Assembly: GCA_907163375.1 (NCBI GenBank) | Contig: CAJQUW010016913.1 | Span: 231,162-295,161 of the forward strand | From: Prostheceraeus crozeri | Lineage: Eukaryota > Platyhelminthes > Polycladida > Euryleptidae | Length of the DNA: 64,000 nucleotides | Direction of reading: 5' to 3' | Part shown: piece by piece, positions 1 to 12,189 of the stretch | Position numbering within the stretch: position 1 is the first letter of the stretch | Layout of the letters: every line of letters starts with the position of its first letter | The notes under the pieces: model-generated | What the model was told of the DNA's origin: nothing | The model's database searches: none | What the model saw: only the letters and a program-made list of their open reading frames with translations | Made by a program: the position numbers and the translations under genes

Positions 1-164
1 AACATAAAATCGATAACGATTTGACACTAAAAGGTAGAGAAAATATTTATATTGGAAATAAGAATGTAGGAGTGGATAAGAATCAGATGAGAATGTTGAA
101 TATTGTAGAATAACGTTCAGCCCACGCATTTCAAAACTCAAAATTCCTAGAAAATGTCAACTGA
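1..164. other. AT-rich flank, nothing recognised
   Basis: No coding signature, repeat or RNA motif is visible before the 3' end of the minus-strand LINE that follows. Confidence 0.5.
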
Positions 165-226
165 TTGACGACTTTATTTTGATGAAAGCAGAATGATTGC
201 AGGCATTCATGGCCTGGCTGGCTAAA

Positions 227-400
227 TTACTCGACCCCGTCCAGTGGATAGGGGTGTGGTGGGACGCCACGTAGGCTTAGAAGGCGGACAACCCCCACGG
301 GCGATGCCAAAGATCGAAAACAGGTCCCGAGGACCCGGAGATAGCCATTTGGGGTAGAGGAAAGGGAGGGACAAGAGAACAGTAAGTGGAGGACATCGAG
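227..400 (-). pseudogene. LINE ORF C-terminal tail
   Basis: An open frame leaves the last satellite unit at HLLFSCPSL and continues about 45 codons through a Pro/Leu/Val-rich tail to a stop at about 227. The sequence is unique rather than repeated, so it is the original C-terminus of the LINE protein beyond the amplified knuckle. A short 3' UTR with AATAAA follows on the minus strand. Confidence 0.6.
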
Positions 401-3400
401 GCTTACACACCACAAACAGGGCAGTCAAGAGCAGTGGACCTGCCAATCCTGTGAAGATATGAATTGAGAAGGAGGCTGTGGCCGTTGCAACGAAGACGTG
501 AGAGCTCACAACGGACAGCACGAGGGAGGGACAAGAGAACAGTAAGTGGGGGACATCGAGTCTTACACACCACAACATGGCAGTCAGGAGCGCATGGACC
601 TGCCAATCCTGGGAAAGATATGAATTTGGAGAATGAGGCTGAAGGCCCGTTGCAAGAGAAGACGTGTGAGCTCACAACGGACAGCACGCATGGAGGGACA
701 AGAGAACAGTAAGTGGATGACATCGAGGCTTTACACTAAAAAACAACCACAAAAACAGGGCAGTCAAAGAGGATGGACCTGCCAATCCTGTGAAGAGATG
801 AATTGAGAAGAGGCTTGTGGCCGTTGCCAACGAAGACGTGAGAGCCTCACAAACGGACAGCACGAGGGAGGGACAAGAGCACAGGAAGTGGGAGGACCAT
901 CGAGGCTTACACACCACAAACAGGACAGTCAGGAGAAGTGGACCTGACGATCCTGTGAAGATATGAATTGAGAAGAAGGCGCGGCCCGTTGCAACGAAGA
1001 CATGAGAGCTCACAACGGACAGCCTACGAGGGAGGGACAAGAGAACAGTAAGTGGAGGGAACATCGAAGAGCTTACCCACACCCACAAACAGGCAGTCGC
1101 AAGAGCAGTGGACCTGACGATTCCTTTGAAGATATGAATAGAGAAGAAGGCTGTGCCGTTGGCAGCGAAGACGTGAGAGCTCACAACGACAGCACGAGGA
1201 GTTCACCAAGAGCACAGTAAGTGGAGGACATCGAGGCTTACACACCACAAACAGGACAGTCAGGAGAAGTGGACCTGACGATCCTGTGAAGATATGAATT
1301 GAGAAGGAGGCTGTGGCCGTTGCAACGAAGACATGAGAGCTCACAACGGACAGCACGAGGGAGGGACAAGAGAACAGTAAGTGGGGGACATCGAGGCTTA
1401 CACACCACAAACAGGGCAGTCAAGAGCAGTGGACCTGCCAGTCCTGTGAAGATATGAATTGAGAAGGAGGCTGTGGCCACAGTTTCTGCAGCGAAGACGT
1501 GAGAGCTCAACAAACGGACAGCAACGAGGGAGGGACAAGAGAACAGTAAGTGGAGACATCGAGGCCTTACACACCAAAAAGCAAACAGGTCAGGCTCAAG
1601 AGCAGTGGACCTGACGATCCTGTGGAAGATTATGAATTGAGAAGAAGGCTGTGGCCGTTGCATCGAAGACGTGAGAGCTCACAACGTACAGCACGAGGGA
1701 GGAAAAAGAACAGTAAGTGGAGGACATCGAGGCTTACCCACCACAAACAGGGCAGTCAAGAGCAGTGGACCTGCCAATCTGTGAAGATAGAATTGAGAAG
1801 GAGCTGTGGTGGCCGTTTGCAACAAACGTGAGAGCTCACAACGGACAGCAAAAGAGGGAGGGACAAGAGAACAGTAAGGGGGGACATCGAGCTTACACAC
1901 CACAAACAGGGCAGTCAAGAGCATTGACCCTGACGATCCTGTGAAATATGAATTGAGAAGGAGGCGGGCCCGGTTTCAACGAGACGTGAGAGGCTCCAAC
2001 TTGACAGCACGAGGCGGGACAAGAGAACAGTAAGTGGGGACATCGAGGCTTACACACCACAAACAGGGCCAGTCCCAAGAGGCAGTGACCGACGATCCTG
2101 TGAAGATAATGAATTGAGAAGGAGGCTGTGGCCGTTGCAACGAAGACCGTGAGAGCTCACATAACGGACAGCACGAGGGAGGGACAAGAGAACAGTAAGT
2201 GGAGGACATCGAGGCTTACACACCACAAACAGGCAGTCAAGAGGAGTGGACCTCCAATCCTGTGAAGATATGAATTGAGAAGAGGCTGTGGCCGTTGCAA
2301 CGAAGACATGAGAGCTCACAACGGACAGCACGAAGGGAGGGACAAGAGAACAGTAAAGAGGGGTACATCGAGGCTTACACCCCACAAACAGGGCAGTCAA
2401 GAGCAGTGGACCTGACGAGCCTGGGAATATGAATTGAGAAGAAGGCTGTGCCGTTGCAACGAAGACGTGCAGCTCACAACGGACAGCACCGGGAGGGACC
2501 AAAGAACAGAAATGAGACATTGAGCTTACCACCACAAACAGGGCAGTCAAGAGCAGTGGACTGACGATCCTGTAAGATATGAATTTGAGAAAGAAGGCTG
2601 TGGCCGTTGCAACGAAAGACGTGAAGCTCACAACGGACAGCACGAGGAGGGACAAGAGAACATAAGTGGAGGACATCGAGGCTTACACACACAAACCAGG
2701 ACAGATCAGGAGAAGTGGACTGACTGATCCTGTGAAGATATGAATTGAGAAGAGGCTGTGGCCCTGTTGCAGCGAAAGACGTGAGAGCTCACAACGACAG
2801 CACGAGGGAGGGACAAGAAACAGTAAGTGGAGGACATCGAGGCTTACACACACCACAAACAGGGCAGTCAAGAGAAGTGGACCTACGATCCCTTTGAAGA
2901 TATGAATGAGAGGAGGCTTGGCCGTTGCACAACGAAGACGTGAGGAGCTCACAACGGACAGCACGAGGGAGGACAAGAGAACAGTAATGAGTGACATCGA
3001 GGCTTACAACTCACACGACAACAAACCATATAAGACCAAACACAACCCCAAACACCACCAAAACGCAAACACTATAATACGAAACAAATAATCAACACCT
3101 ACAACTACACCAACACAGCACTTACAACCAACACCAAAAAATTTACACACACCCAACATGACGTCCAACCCGGCAACCAACCTAGAAACCACAACCAAGA
3201 GGCTTATCGCAACGGAACACAAAAAATAGACAAACCACACCTGCTACCATTTTACAACACACACAGTTTCAACCAAAACAAACACAACCCGCATACACAC
3301 TTACTGACTAAACAACACTACTCTACTATCCAACAACATATACATACACCCCAAACAACAAAGCAAGACCACCAACCAAAAGATACAAACTTACACCCAC

Positions 3401-6400
3401 CTCTACGCAACCATACCAACACACAAAAACAAAACAAGAACAAACACACCAACCACAAACACCATCACCTTGACAAAAAACGAACTCATACACATATAGA
3501 ACCACAAAAACAAAAAAAACCAAAAAAAAAACCAACAACACACAAAACTGCTTTAACAACAAATACAACACCAACCCACAGACCAAACACAACTCATACA
3601 AATAACACTATTCGCACAACAACAACAACAGCATCCTATAAACGCTAAAACACACCAACACACACAACACAACAAACATCCAACTACTTGTAAGGCGTAC
3701 TTTATTACAACACAGACCCATCGATCAAACCAAACACGAACACTAACTTACAAAACCCTGCGCAAAACTCGACAACCAGCTTATACGGCAAACACACAAT
3801 TACACACACAAACAAACACACTCTAAACACTTGTAACACAAAAATTACACAACAGGTACACAAGCAATTCACACAACAATACAAAACCTCACCACCAACA
3901 ACAAACACCAGCGAAACCAGGGCAGTCAAGAGAAGTGGACCTGACGATCCTGTGAAGATATGAATTGAGAAGGAGGCTGTGGCCGTTGCAACGAAGACGT
4001 GAGAGCTCACAACGGACAGCACGAGGGAGGGACAAGAGAACAGTAAGTGGGGGACATCGAGGCTTACACACCACAAACAACAGTCAGAGAAGTGACCTGA
4101 CGATCCTGTGAAGATAGAATTGAGAAGAAGGCTGTGGCCGTTGCAACGAAGACATTAGAGCCTCACATCGGACAGCACGAGGGAGGGACAAAAGAACAGT
4201 AAGTGGGGGACATCGAGGCTACACACCACAAACCAGGGCAGTCAAGAGCAGTGGGACCTGACGACCTGTGACGATTATGAATTGAGAAAGGCCTGTGTGG
4301 CCGTTGCAACGAAGACATGAGAGCTCAACAACGGACAATAGCACGAGGAGGGACAAGAGAACATAATTGGGGGACATCGAGGCTTACACACCACAAACAG
4401 GGCATCAAGAGCAGTGGACCTGACGATCCGTGAAGATATGAAGTGAGAAGAAAGTCTGGGGCCGTTGCAACGAAGACAGAGAGCTCACAACGGACAGCAC
4501 GAGGGAGGGACAAGAGAACAGTAAGTGGAGGACATCGAGGCTTACACAATCAACCACAAACAGGGCAAGTCAAGAGAAGTGGAACCTCGACGATCCTGTG
4601 AAGATATGAATTGAGAAGGAGGCTTGTGGCCGTGTGCAACGAAGACATGAGAGCTCACAAACGGACAGCACGAGGGAGGGACAAGAGAACAGTAAGTGGA
4701 GGACATCGAGGCTTACACACCACAAACAGGGCAGTCAAGAGCAGTGGACCTGCCAATCCTGTGAAGATATGAATTGAGAAGGAGGCCTGTGGCCGTTGCA
4801 ACGAAAGACATTAATAGATGTGATAATGGAGAGCTCACAACGGACAGCACGAGGGAGGGACAAGAGAACAGTAAGTGGAGGACATCGAGGCTTACACACC
4901 ACAAACAGGGCAGTCAAGAGCAGTGGACCTGCCAATCCTGTGAAGATATGAATTGAGAAGGAGGCTGTGGCCGTTGCAACGAAGACATGAGAGCTCACAA
5001 CGGACAGCACGAGGGAGGGACAAGAGAACAGTAAGTGGAGGACATCGAGGCTTACACACCACAAACAGGGCAGTCAGGAGCAGTGGACCTGCCAATCCTT
5101 TGAAGATATGAATTGAGAAGGAGGCTGTGGCCGTTGTGCCAACGAAGACGTGAAGCTCCACAACGGACACACGAGGGAGGGGACAAGGAGAAACAGTAAA
5201 GTGGGGACATCGAGGCTTACAACACCACAAACAGGGCAGTCAGAGCACGTGGACCTGCAAACCGGTGATATAAGATTGAGAAGGAGGCTGTGGCCGTTGC
5301 AACGAAGACATGAGAGCTCACAACGGACAGCACGAGGAGGGACAAGAAGAACAGTAAGTGGAGGACATCGAGGCTTACACACCACAAACAGGGCAGTCAG
5401 GAGCAGTGGACCTGCCAATCCTGTGAAGATATGAATTGAGAAGGAGGCTGTGGCCGTTGCAACGAAGACATGAGAGCTCACAACGGACAGCACGAGGGAG
5501 GGACAAGAGAACAGTAAGTGGGGGACATCGAGGCTTACACACCACAAACAGGGCAGTCAAGAGCAGTGGACCTGCCAATCCTGTGAAGATATGAATTGAG
5601 AAGGAGGCTGTGGCCGTTGCAACGAAGACGTGAGAGCTCACAACGGACAGCACGAGGGAGGGACAAGAGAACAGTAAGTGGGGGACATCGAGGCTTACAC
5701 ACCACAAACAGGGCAGTCAAGAGCAGTGGACCTGACGATCCTGTGAAGATATGAATTGAGAAGAAGGCTGTGGCCGTTGCAACGAAGACGTGAGAGCTCA
5801 CAACGGACAGCACGAGGGAGGGACAAGAGAACAGTAAGTGGAGGACATCGAGGCTTACACACCACAAACAGGGCAGTCAAGAGCAGTGGACCTGACGATC
5901 CTGTGAAGATATGAATTGAGAAGGAGGCTGTGGCCGTTGCAACGAAGACGTGAGAGCTCACAACGGACAGCACGAGGGAGGGACAAGAGAACAGTAAGTG
6001 GAGGACATCGAGGCTTACACACCACAAACAGGGCAGTCAAGAGCAGTGGACCTGCCAATCCTGTGAAGATATGAATTGAGAAGAAGGCTGTGACCGTTGC
6101 AACGAAGACGTGAGAGCTCACAACGGACAGCACGAGGGAGGGACAAGAGAACAGTAAGTGGGGGACATCGAGGCTTACACACCACAAACAGGGCAGTCAA
6201 GAGCAGTGGACCTGCCAATCCTGTGAAGATATGAATTGAGAAGGAGGCTGTGGCCGTTGCAACGAAGACGTGAGAGCTCACAACGGACAGCACGAGGGAG
6301 GGACAAGAGAACAGTAAGTGGAGGACATCGAGGCTTACACACCACAAACAGGACAGTCAGGAGAAGTGGACCTGACGATCCTGTGAAGATATGAATTGAG

Positions 6401-6784
6401 AAGGAGGCTGTGGCCGTTGCAACGAAGACATGAGAGATCACAACGGACAGCACGAGGGAGGGACAAGAGAACAGTAAGTGGGGGACATCGAGGCTTACAC
6501 ACCACAAACAGGTCAGTCAAGAGCAGTGGACCTGACGATCCTGTGAAGATATGAATTGAGAAGGAGGCTGTGGCCGTTGCAACGAAGACATGAGAGCTCA
6601 CAACGGACAGCACGAGGGAGGGACAAGAGAACAGTAAGTGGGGGACATCGAGGCTTACACACCACAAACAGGGCAGTCAAGAGCAGTGGACCTGACGATC
6701 CTGTGAAGATATGAATTGAGAAGGAGGCTGTGGCCGTTGCAACGAAGACGTGAGAGCTCACAACGGACAGCACGAGGGAGGGAC
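365..6784. repeat. 160-bp satellite array derived from LINE coding sequence
   Basis: About 34 tandem units of 160 bp, interrupted once by the A/C-rich block at 3007-3916. On the minus strand each unit encodes LRCNGHSLLLNSYLHRI followed by CPVCG in one frame and HLLFSCPSL in the next. This is the zinc-knuckle region of the LINE on either side. Unit length 160 is not a multiple of three, so the frame shifts at every unit and the array cannot be a coding repeat. Units differ at a few shared positions (for example ctgccaatcc versus ctgacgatcc, gacgtg versus gacatg) in mosaic combinations, as expected from unequal exchange. Units from about 5375 to 6784 are nearly identical and full length. Those from 400 to 5300 carry frequent one-base insertions and deletions. 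Confidence 0.9.
3007..3916. other. A/C-rich low-complexity block inside the satellite
   Basis: About 910 bases made almost only of A and C with some T and very little G, without a clear period. It replaces the short acacaccacaaaca tract of one satellite unit: the left side stops at gaggctta and the right side resumes at gggcagtcaagag. It may be a grown low-complexity tract or an artefact of the read or consensus. There is no coding signature. Confidence 0.75.
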
Positions 6785-6789
6785 TTGTG

Positions 6790-7531
6790 AAGAAATCAAA
6801 GACGAACGAACTGAAGTCTGCCATGCACTGTACATGGAACGATGAATGAAGGACTTCGGAAGAGACAGACACTGAGGGGCTGCAGAGGGGAGAGAAGTGC
6901 CACTTTTGTCAAGCGCATCTGCAGAGTTATTGCCGCTGATGTTCGAGTGACCAGGAAGTCACTGCAATGACACTGAGATCGAGGAAGGGCAGAGAGGACC
7001 AGGCAGACGCAGACAAGTTGGGCGACGGGGTGAAGAGAGCACGGACAGAGCCGAGAGAGAGTCGGACAAGAGAAGAAGAGAGGAGACACGAAGAGTGATG
7101 GGAAGCGGATCAAGAGAGAGCATGCTGGATTGCAAGCATTTCAGTTGTGAAGCTTCAACACTGCGCTCCAGCATGAGAGGAAAGAGAGAAAGTGGAAGAG
7201 TATGAAGAGCAGGTTGTGAAAACACCCGAGCCGTCCAATAACGGAACCGTCAGTCCAGATGGTCAGGTCAGCAGCTGGGAGGGAGGAAAGGTGGTCTCAG
7301 ATCAATGCGGTTTGAAGAGGAACCGGGTCGGATCGGCTTGTTAGCTCTGAGAACCACAGAAAAGCACGTGGCAGGGAAATTGAATTCCTGCGGCCTTCGG
7401 GGATGATGGTGCGGGTGATTTCTGCGAGTGATTTTGCGAGAACTGTGGAGAAGTAAAATAGTACATAGACCGCGGCGCTCCTGTATGGAATGGGAGGGGA
7501 AGACAGCTGGGCCAGAAATCAGCATGGTCAA
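6790..7531 (-). pseudogene. LINE RNase H domain and upstream linker
   Basis: Minus-strand reading gives the four acidic/His motifs of a LINE RNase H in order: WTDGS (Asp, about 7246-7254), EMLAIQHAL (Glu, 7125-7142), LLLSDSLSAL (Asp, about 7061) and GHSNISGNNSADALDK (about 6955-6908). The motifs are spread over more than one frame, and there is an in-frame stop before the Glu motif, so the copy is inactive. Upstream (7531-7268) is a Pro/Ser-rich open stretch that fits the linker between RT and RNase H. Downstream, the frame changes just before LPRAVRCELSRLRC, where the first satellite unit begins. Confidence 0.7.
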
Positions 7532-7610
7532 GACCTACTGTCAGAAATGAGTCAAAGAAGTAGAGAGGCTGATGTAGAGCGATGAAAGACGTCAGAAAAG
7601 AAAAAGGAAG

Positions 7611-8089
7611 CTAATCTTGTCCTACAAGCCTCAGTCAGTTTCCTCAGGCTCCCAACTGAGCCCCTTATTTTGGGACCCCTTCAGATGTATGGCGCTAAAC
7701 CTCCTCCTCAAACACCCAAAGATCTACCGACAGTGTGCCTTCCCCCTACTCCGCAACCGTTCTATGAAATGCGACTACTGAAACTGTGCGGTGCCTGATA
7801 TAAGCACGTTGAAGGGAGATATCAAAATAGAAAATGCAACATCAAGAATAAGTCTTCAAATGGTGATGATATGCACGAATATGCATTCGTGTGCCGATTG
7901 GCTGTTTCATGCTGACTCACAGCGTGGGTAAAGGGAAGGACATTCTGGTTGTGAAGACCTTCTGTTTCGGATAGACTCTTCCTGTCTCAAGCGATACAGA
8001 TGTCTGGTGCCATTAACCAGTCACCAAAATACATCATCTCTGATGATATATGCCCATTGCACCAACAGCAGTATGAAATGAAGCTTTTT
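7611..8089. other. Unassigned sequence between LINE and SINE
   Basis: No intact ORF or known motif. The first 200 bases resemble the LINE in composition and may be an eroded part of it. The rest is AT-rich. Confidence 0.4.
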
Positions 8090-8263
8090 TTACGTCACTA
8101 CTCCCCATACTTGGGGATTGGACGGTGCTGACATAGTCAGACTTATGGAGCTGTACTTTTAGTCCGGATGCCCTTCCTGCCGACTTCCAATGACACCTTC
8201 GGGGGTCGACCTCTGGACCAATAGATCGCTAGGCCAAGCACTTCACCACTGTGCCACGGAGAC
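8090..8263 (-). mobile_element. tRNA-derived SINE (family 1), full copy
   Basis: On the minus strand the copy begins gtctccgtggcacagtgg, a tRNA-like A-box region. A B-box-like gtcgacccccg and the stretch ggaagggcatccgg follow, then a tail ending in gtagtgacgt next to an A-run. It aligns along its length with the + strand copy at 24037. Confidence 0.8.
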
Positions 8264-8362
8264 CGGATGCCCTTTCTACCGACTTCCAATGAGACCTTCG
8301 GGGCTCAACCTCTGGACCAAAAGATCGGTAGGTCAAGCACTTCACCACTGTGCCACGGAGAC
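8264..8362 (-). repeat. Second SINE head in tandem
   Basis: A 99-bp near copy of 8164-8263 abuts the head of the full SINE and repeats the A-box/B-box part and the gaagggcatccgg core. This is a tandem head duplication or a second, tail-less insertion into the same place. Confidence 0.7.
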
Positions 8363-9316
8363 CACAAAACTGGATAATAAATGTCTCACGGACTCACAAT
8401 TACCGGAGTCCGTGCACGATTCGCCGCTGTTGTGGACAGTGAAATAGCGAAGCAAATAACGAAGGTGTCTTCATTTTCTCAAAGAGTGAAAATGGGTTAT
8501 TCACTTTACATGATGCTGACAAAATTAGTTGCAGGAATTACATTTTGCGTTTGATTTTTATCGTGTCAACTCAACAGGTTTTCGAAACACCTGTGAGCAT
8601 CTATTTTCTTGACATTCCAATGCATTATGTTACATTGATAATTGGAAAACGTCGCACATTCCAATGTAATACTCTAATGAGAAAGATCACGTATTGTTCA
8701 GTAAGTAACACGGTCTGCATTGTTGAACCAGTTATCAGATGTTCATTAGATGATGAAAAAAACTCTTTGAAAAGGCAGTAGATTGGCCTGTGGGTGTATT
8801 TGCTACATATTAATGACGAATTTTGAGCATTAAGTTGCTGACGTCATTCGTCTGTTTTCATTCTTTCTCACCTATCATCGTAGTGCAAGCAATTATTCAT
8901 CTTTACAAGTGTGAATGTTGCTATCTCAGTTTCATTTTCAGTGCTATTTTAAGGAAACTCAATTTGTTGATCAAGATCATCTTTACGTTTTCCATTTAGT
9001 GTTAATGAAAACAGAACGATGACAGAAATTGTGCAGAAAAAGTCTCGCTAATAAAATGAATTGATGCAGGTTTCATTCAAATTTATCATTGCTGATAGGG
9101 AAAGACTGTTCCAGATTCCAGTCTTTGAAATATACGATACTGTATGCACCATGTATATCATTATATGAATGTTATTCATCAAATCAATGCCTGTCCCAAA
9201 ATTCATGGTGTTTGGCGGTGCGACCAAAAGTGGACCCATTGTGTCCTCAATGAGCGAAACTTGCCACTATCCATACTTCATGGTTCAGCGGAATTAATAC
9301 AGGTGATTAAGGAGTG
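8363..9316. other. AT-rich sequence, nothing recognised
   Basis: Only short random ORFs without family features. Confidence 0.4.
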
Positions 9317-9430
9317 GTCTCTGCAGCACAGTGGTCAAGTAACGGACGTAGCGATCTTCTGGCATTGAGTTCGAACCCCGTGAGTGTCATATGAAGTCGC
9401 CAGGAAGGGCATCCTGACTAAATAAGTGAC
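9317..9430 (+). mobile_element. tRNA-derived SINE (family 1), diverged partial copy
   Basis: Starts gtctctgcagcacagtgg, has a B-box-like gagttcgaacccc, then caggaagggcatcctgac. The 3' part seen at 24130-24218 is missing. Confidence 0.7.
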
Positions 9431-9629
9431 GATCAAGTTTCATTTTCTTAGTGCAGGTACAGCCAATCCAACTGTAGAGTTGTTCAGATTTAAAGATGTT
9501 TTAATGAACATCAAATTAAGGACTGATGCGTTATAGACCGCACATTGTAAATGCAGTGAAGCGTTGTGTGAGTGCTTGCAAGGACATTTCGTGTATAAGC
9601 AGTTAAAGTATGTGAACGTCTTTTTATTC

Positions 9630-10135
9630 ATTTTGAAGGAAGCAAAAATAAGCAATTTTCTGCGACCGTGTTGTAATTTTATTCCCAATATTTCAGCTTA
9701 GCCTTTATTAAGGGATGCAGAAAAGGAAATTATACAGAATTCATTAGAAAAATTCAACTAACCTATCTTGAAATCACAAATTGGGATATGCTAACACCAG
9801 ATTTTAGCAAAAATATTATTAACATTAATATTAATATTATTAATATAATTAACAGAATTAATATGATTGAGCAGCATTTCCGTAATTCTGTCTAACTTTT
9901 AGCTTTCTTCCCTTTATAGATATTTTTATCTTTTTGTAATCCATGATATTTTTGCTAAAACTCTGTGTTAGCATGTCCCAATTTGTATTTCATAGATAGG
10001 TTAGTTGAAATTTTTCTTAATGACATTCTGTATAATTTCCTTTTCTGCATCCCTTAATAAAGGCTAAGCCGAAATGTTGGGAATAAAATTACAACACGGT
10101 CGCAGAAAATTGGTTATTTTTGCTTCTTTCAAAAT
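9630..10135. mobile_element. Foldback element with ~190-bp inverted arms
   Basis: The left arm (9630-9825) and right arm (about 9940-10135) are inverted copies at roughly 85-90% identity, around an AT-rich centre of TTAATATTAA-type sequence. Each arm contains ggctaagccgaaatgttggg or its decayed inverse, followed by aataaa. This resembles the 3' stem-and-GAAA motif of Penelope-like elements, so the foldback may be two head-to-head Penelope ends. There is no coding sequence. Confidence 0.7.
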
Positions 10136-12189
10136 GATTGAATCCCGACCGATGGGCAATTAAAAATCAAAGTCTTTTTATTCGTCCAACTGTTAGATAG
10201 GAGATTTTTAGATAGGAGATTTTCAGCAACGGAATGTGTTTCGGCATGTCTGATGCCGAGCCTCGAATTCAGAGACTTCATGAGGCGGCAAGGGAGCAGG
10301 CTGAATGCCTGGTTATCATTATCACAGACTTGGGTGACAGCGGGGGCGAACACGGTCTATTCTTTCATTCCAACCTCCTTCCCTCTTATTTTCATGTTGA
10401 TTTGATTTTTACCCAATTTTGTGTATATTTGTAGCCTCCTCCTGTGCCTCCACACCGAGGCAAACGGAAAGTGGGCAGAGTAAGCGAGTGTGTTGGTGCT
10501 TTTCCCTGTTTTGCAGAATGTGTACTGACATTAACTTAGACAGTTTCCTCAGATAACATTTCATCAACTACTAAAGGAAGGGGACTTGCATGTACTGGAA
10601 AATGGTCACTTTATGAACTGGTTCTCACTTCTAGTTTGCCGTCACAGCATTATCGAAAATAAGCTCAATTCTCTGCGAAGAAAGCGCTTTCAAAGGGGAC
10701 AATGCCTCAGTAGTTTTCTGATCAGAAAGTTTCGAAATGAGACGTCTTTTAGATGTGTTCCAAAATGTGGTGTTGTTAAGAAACACACGTATGACAATAA
10801 AGAAGACGAAATTACAGGGATCTGAATATTGTGCGTAATATAGCTATGGTACAATGTAGAAAAAAGACAGCAACAATGCATCTCGTGATGATGATATCTC
10901 CATTGTCTACTTTATTTCTAAATCTATGATGCAATGATATAGGAATAATGGCAGTTTGTACATTGCTATGTTAATAATATTGTGCGTCATTAAAATGGAC
11001 TGGGCATCAATGCTATGATTACACAAGCAGATATCCGCTGATTGAGATTTCAAAAATGTGTTTTGCATGTAGAGATATGGATATCATTATTACGGGATAC
11101 ATTGTCTATACTTATATTTCTAAATCTATGGTGCAATGATACAGGAATAATGGCATTACCCTGCCGTCATTTTTCTATGCTTATAACATAGAAGTTGCTG
11201 CTAAGATCATCGACTTCTAAATTGCAGAAGAATGTTCTGTTACAGGAAGTCTATGGACAGATATAAATGTATATAAGCAGACAATGGAAATACCACACCA
11301 GATTTCTCGGTAAGTAATGAACAAATCGTCGGCGCTAACGCGGTCTCTGATTTGTACATTACTTTCCTTGAAATCTCACATGGTATTCCTACACTGATAC
11401 CTGCCAAGGATATTTTAGAATTCTCAGTTAGAGTATATCTACATGTGTATTGTGCATTGTTGCCCTCTTTTCCGAACATGGTTGCGCAGTCAATTTCAAT
11501 TAGGCAGAATATTAGGCTGTCTGATTTCTTTTATAATACCCGCAAATTCATTGACGGCCGGAAAACTATACATTGTCTGTAACAATAGATTTCTATTTTA
11601 CATATAGTATAGACAAATAGAGCATGCATGCTATTCTTATTATATACATGCAGTCTTGTAGCGATGTAAGCATCGTCTTATTAGCATATTTTTTGGGGCA
11701 ACAATGTAGGAAGTTTCTAGCTTACACGCCCTCAAATGCCCTGCATCATAGTCCTCAAAAATCCATGTTTATGTTACATAGTAGAAGAAAATGGCCTTTT
11801 TAAATCGAGCTGTTGTTCATAAACAGGAAGACGTTTGTCATAAGGAAAACAAAACTTCTCCTCTGTCGAATATATTTAGCCAAGAAAGAAGATAGATTTT
11901 GGCCAGGTCGTCCTACAACTGATGCTTCAAATAGGCTTATGCGTAGAAGAAAACAAATATGATTTTGATTAAATCTGTTTCAAGCAGTCAAATATTCCGG
12001 GGATGGAATCAACGCACCACATTTCCAGCTTCAAATTGAAGAAAATGCATTAGCTTGAAATAAAAATAGTTGAATTTCAAATTGTTTTTCACTCATTTGA
12101 TATCAAATTACGTTCCATGAAATTCAAGAAATGATGTTTATTTCCATTTGGCTTACTTTGCAAAATGGAGCAATTTAAAAGACTGAGGA
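10136..12189. other. Non-coding, nothing firmly recognised
   Basis: AT-rich intergenic sequence. A tract around 10900 (tctaaatctatgatgcaatg) recurs near 11125, so there is a short direct duplication about 220 bp apart. No gene evidence. Confidence 0.4.

Larger units (their letters stand above)
165..7610 (-). mobile_element. RNase H-encoding LINE with internal satellite expansion
   Basis: Reading the minus strand, a non-LTR retrotransposon ORF runs from an RT-RNase H linker (about 7530-7268) through an RNase H domain (about 7262-6905). It reaches a C-terminal region with a Cys-x2-Cys ... His-x4-Cys knuckle (CPVCG and HLLFSCP), a short tail (about 400-227) and a 3' UTR with AATAAA at 174-179. 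The knuckle segment is present about 34 times as a 160-bp tandem array that separates the RNase H part from the tail. RNase H plus a C-terminal CCHC knuckle is known from I-, R1- and related LINE clades; the exact clade is not resolved. The 5' limit is uncertain because no RT palm motifs were found above 7610. The copy is dead: the RNase H frame, the CPVCG frame and the HLLFSCP frame are out of register with one another. Confidence 0.75.

Noticed and set aside
3326-3601. Cys/Val/Leu-rich minus-strand ORF that looks like a membrane protein
   Set aside because: A direct result of the G-poor A/C composition; no start context, family or structure.
365-6784. CRISPR-like array
   Set aside because: There are no unique spacers; units are contiguous 160-bp copies in an animal genome.
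222-6872. Many minus-strand ORFs of about 110 codons such as MWCVSLDVLHLLFSCPSLVL
   Set aside because: They repeat every 160 bp because the satellite repeats. The frame shifts from unit to unit, so they are not separate genes. Only the LINE-derived signature is meaningful.
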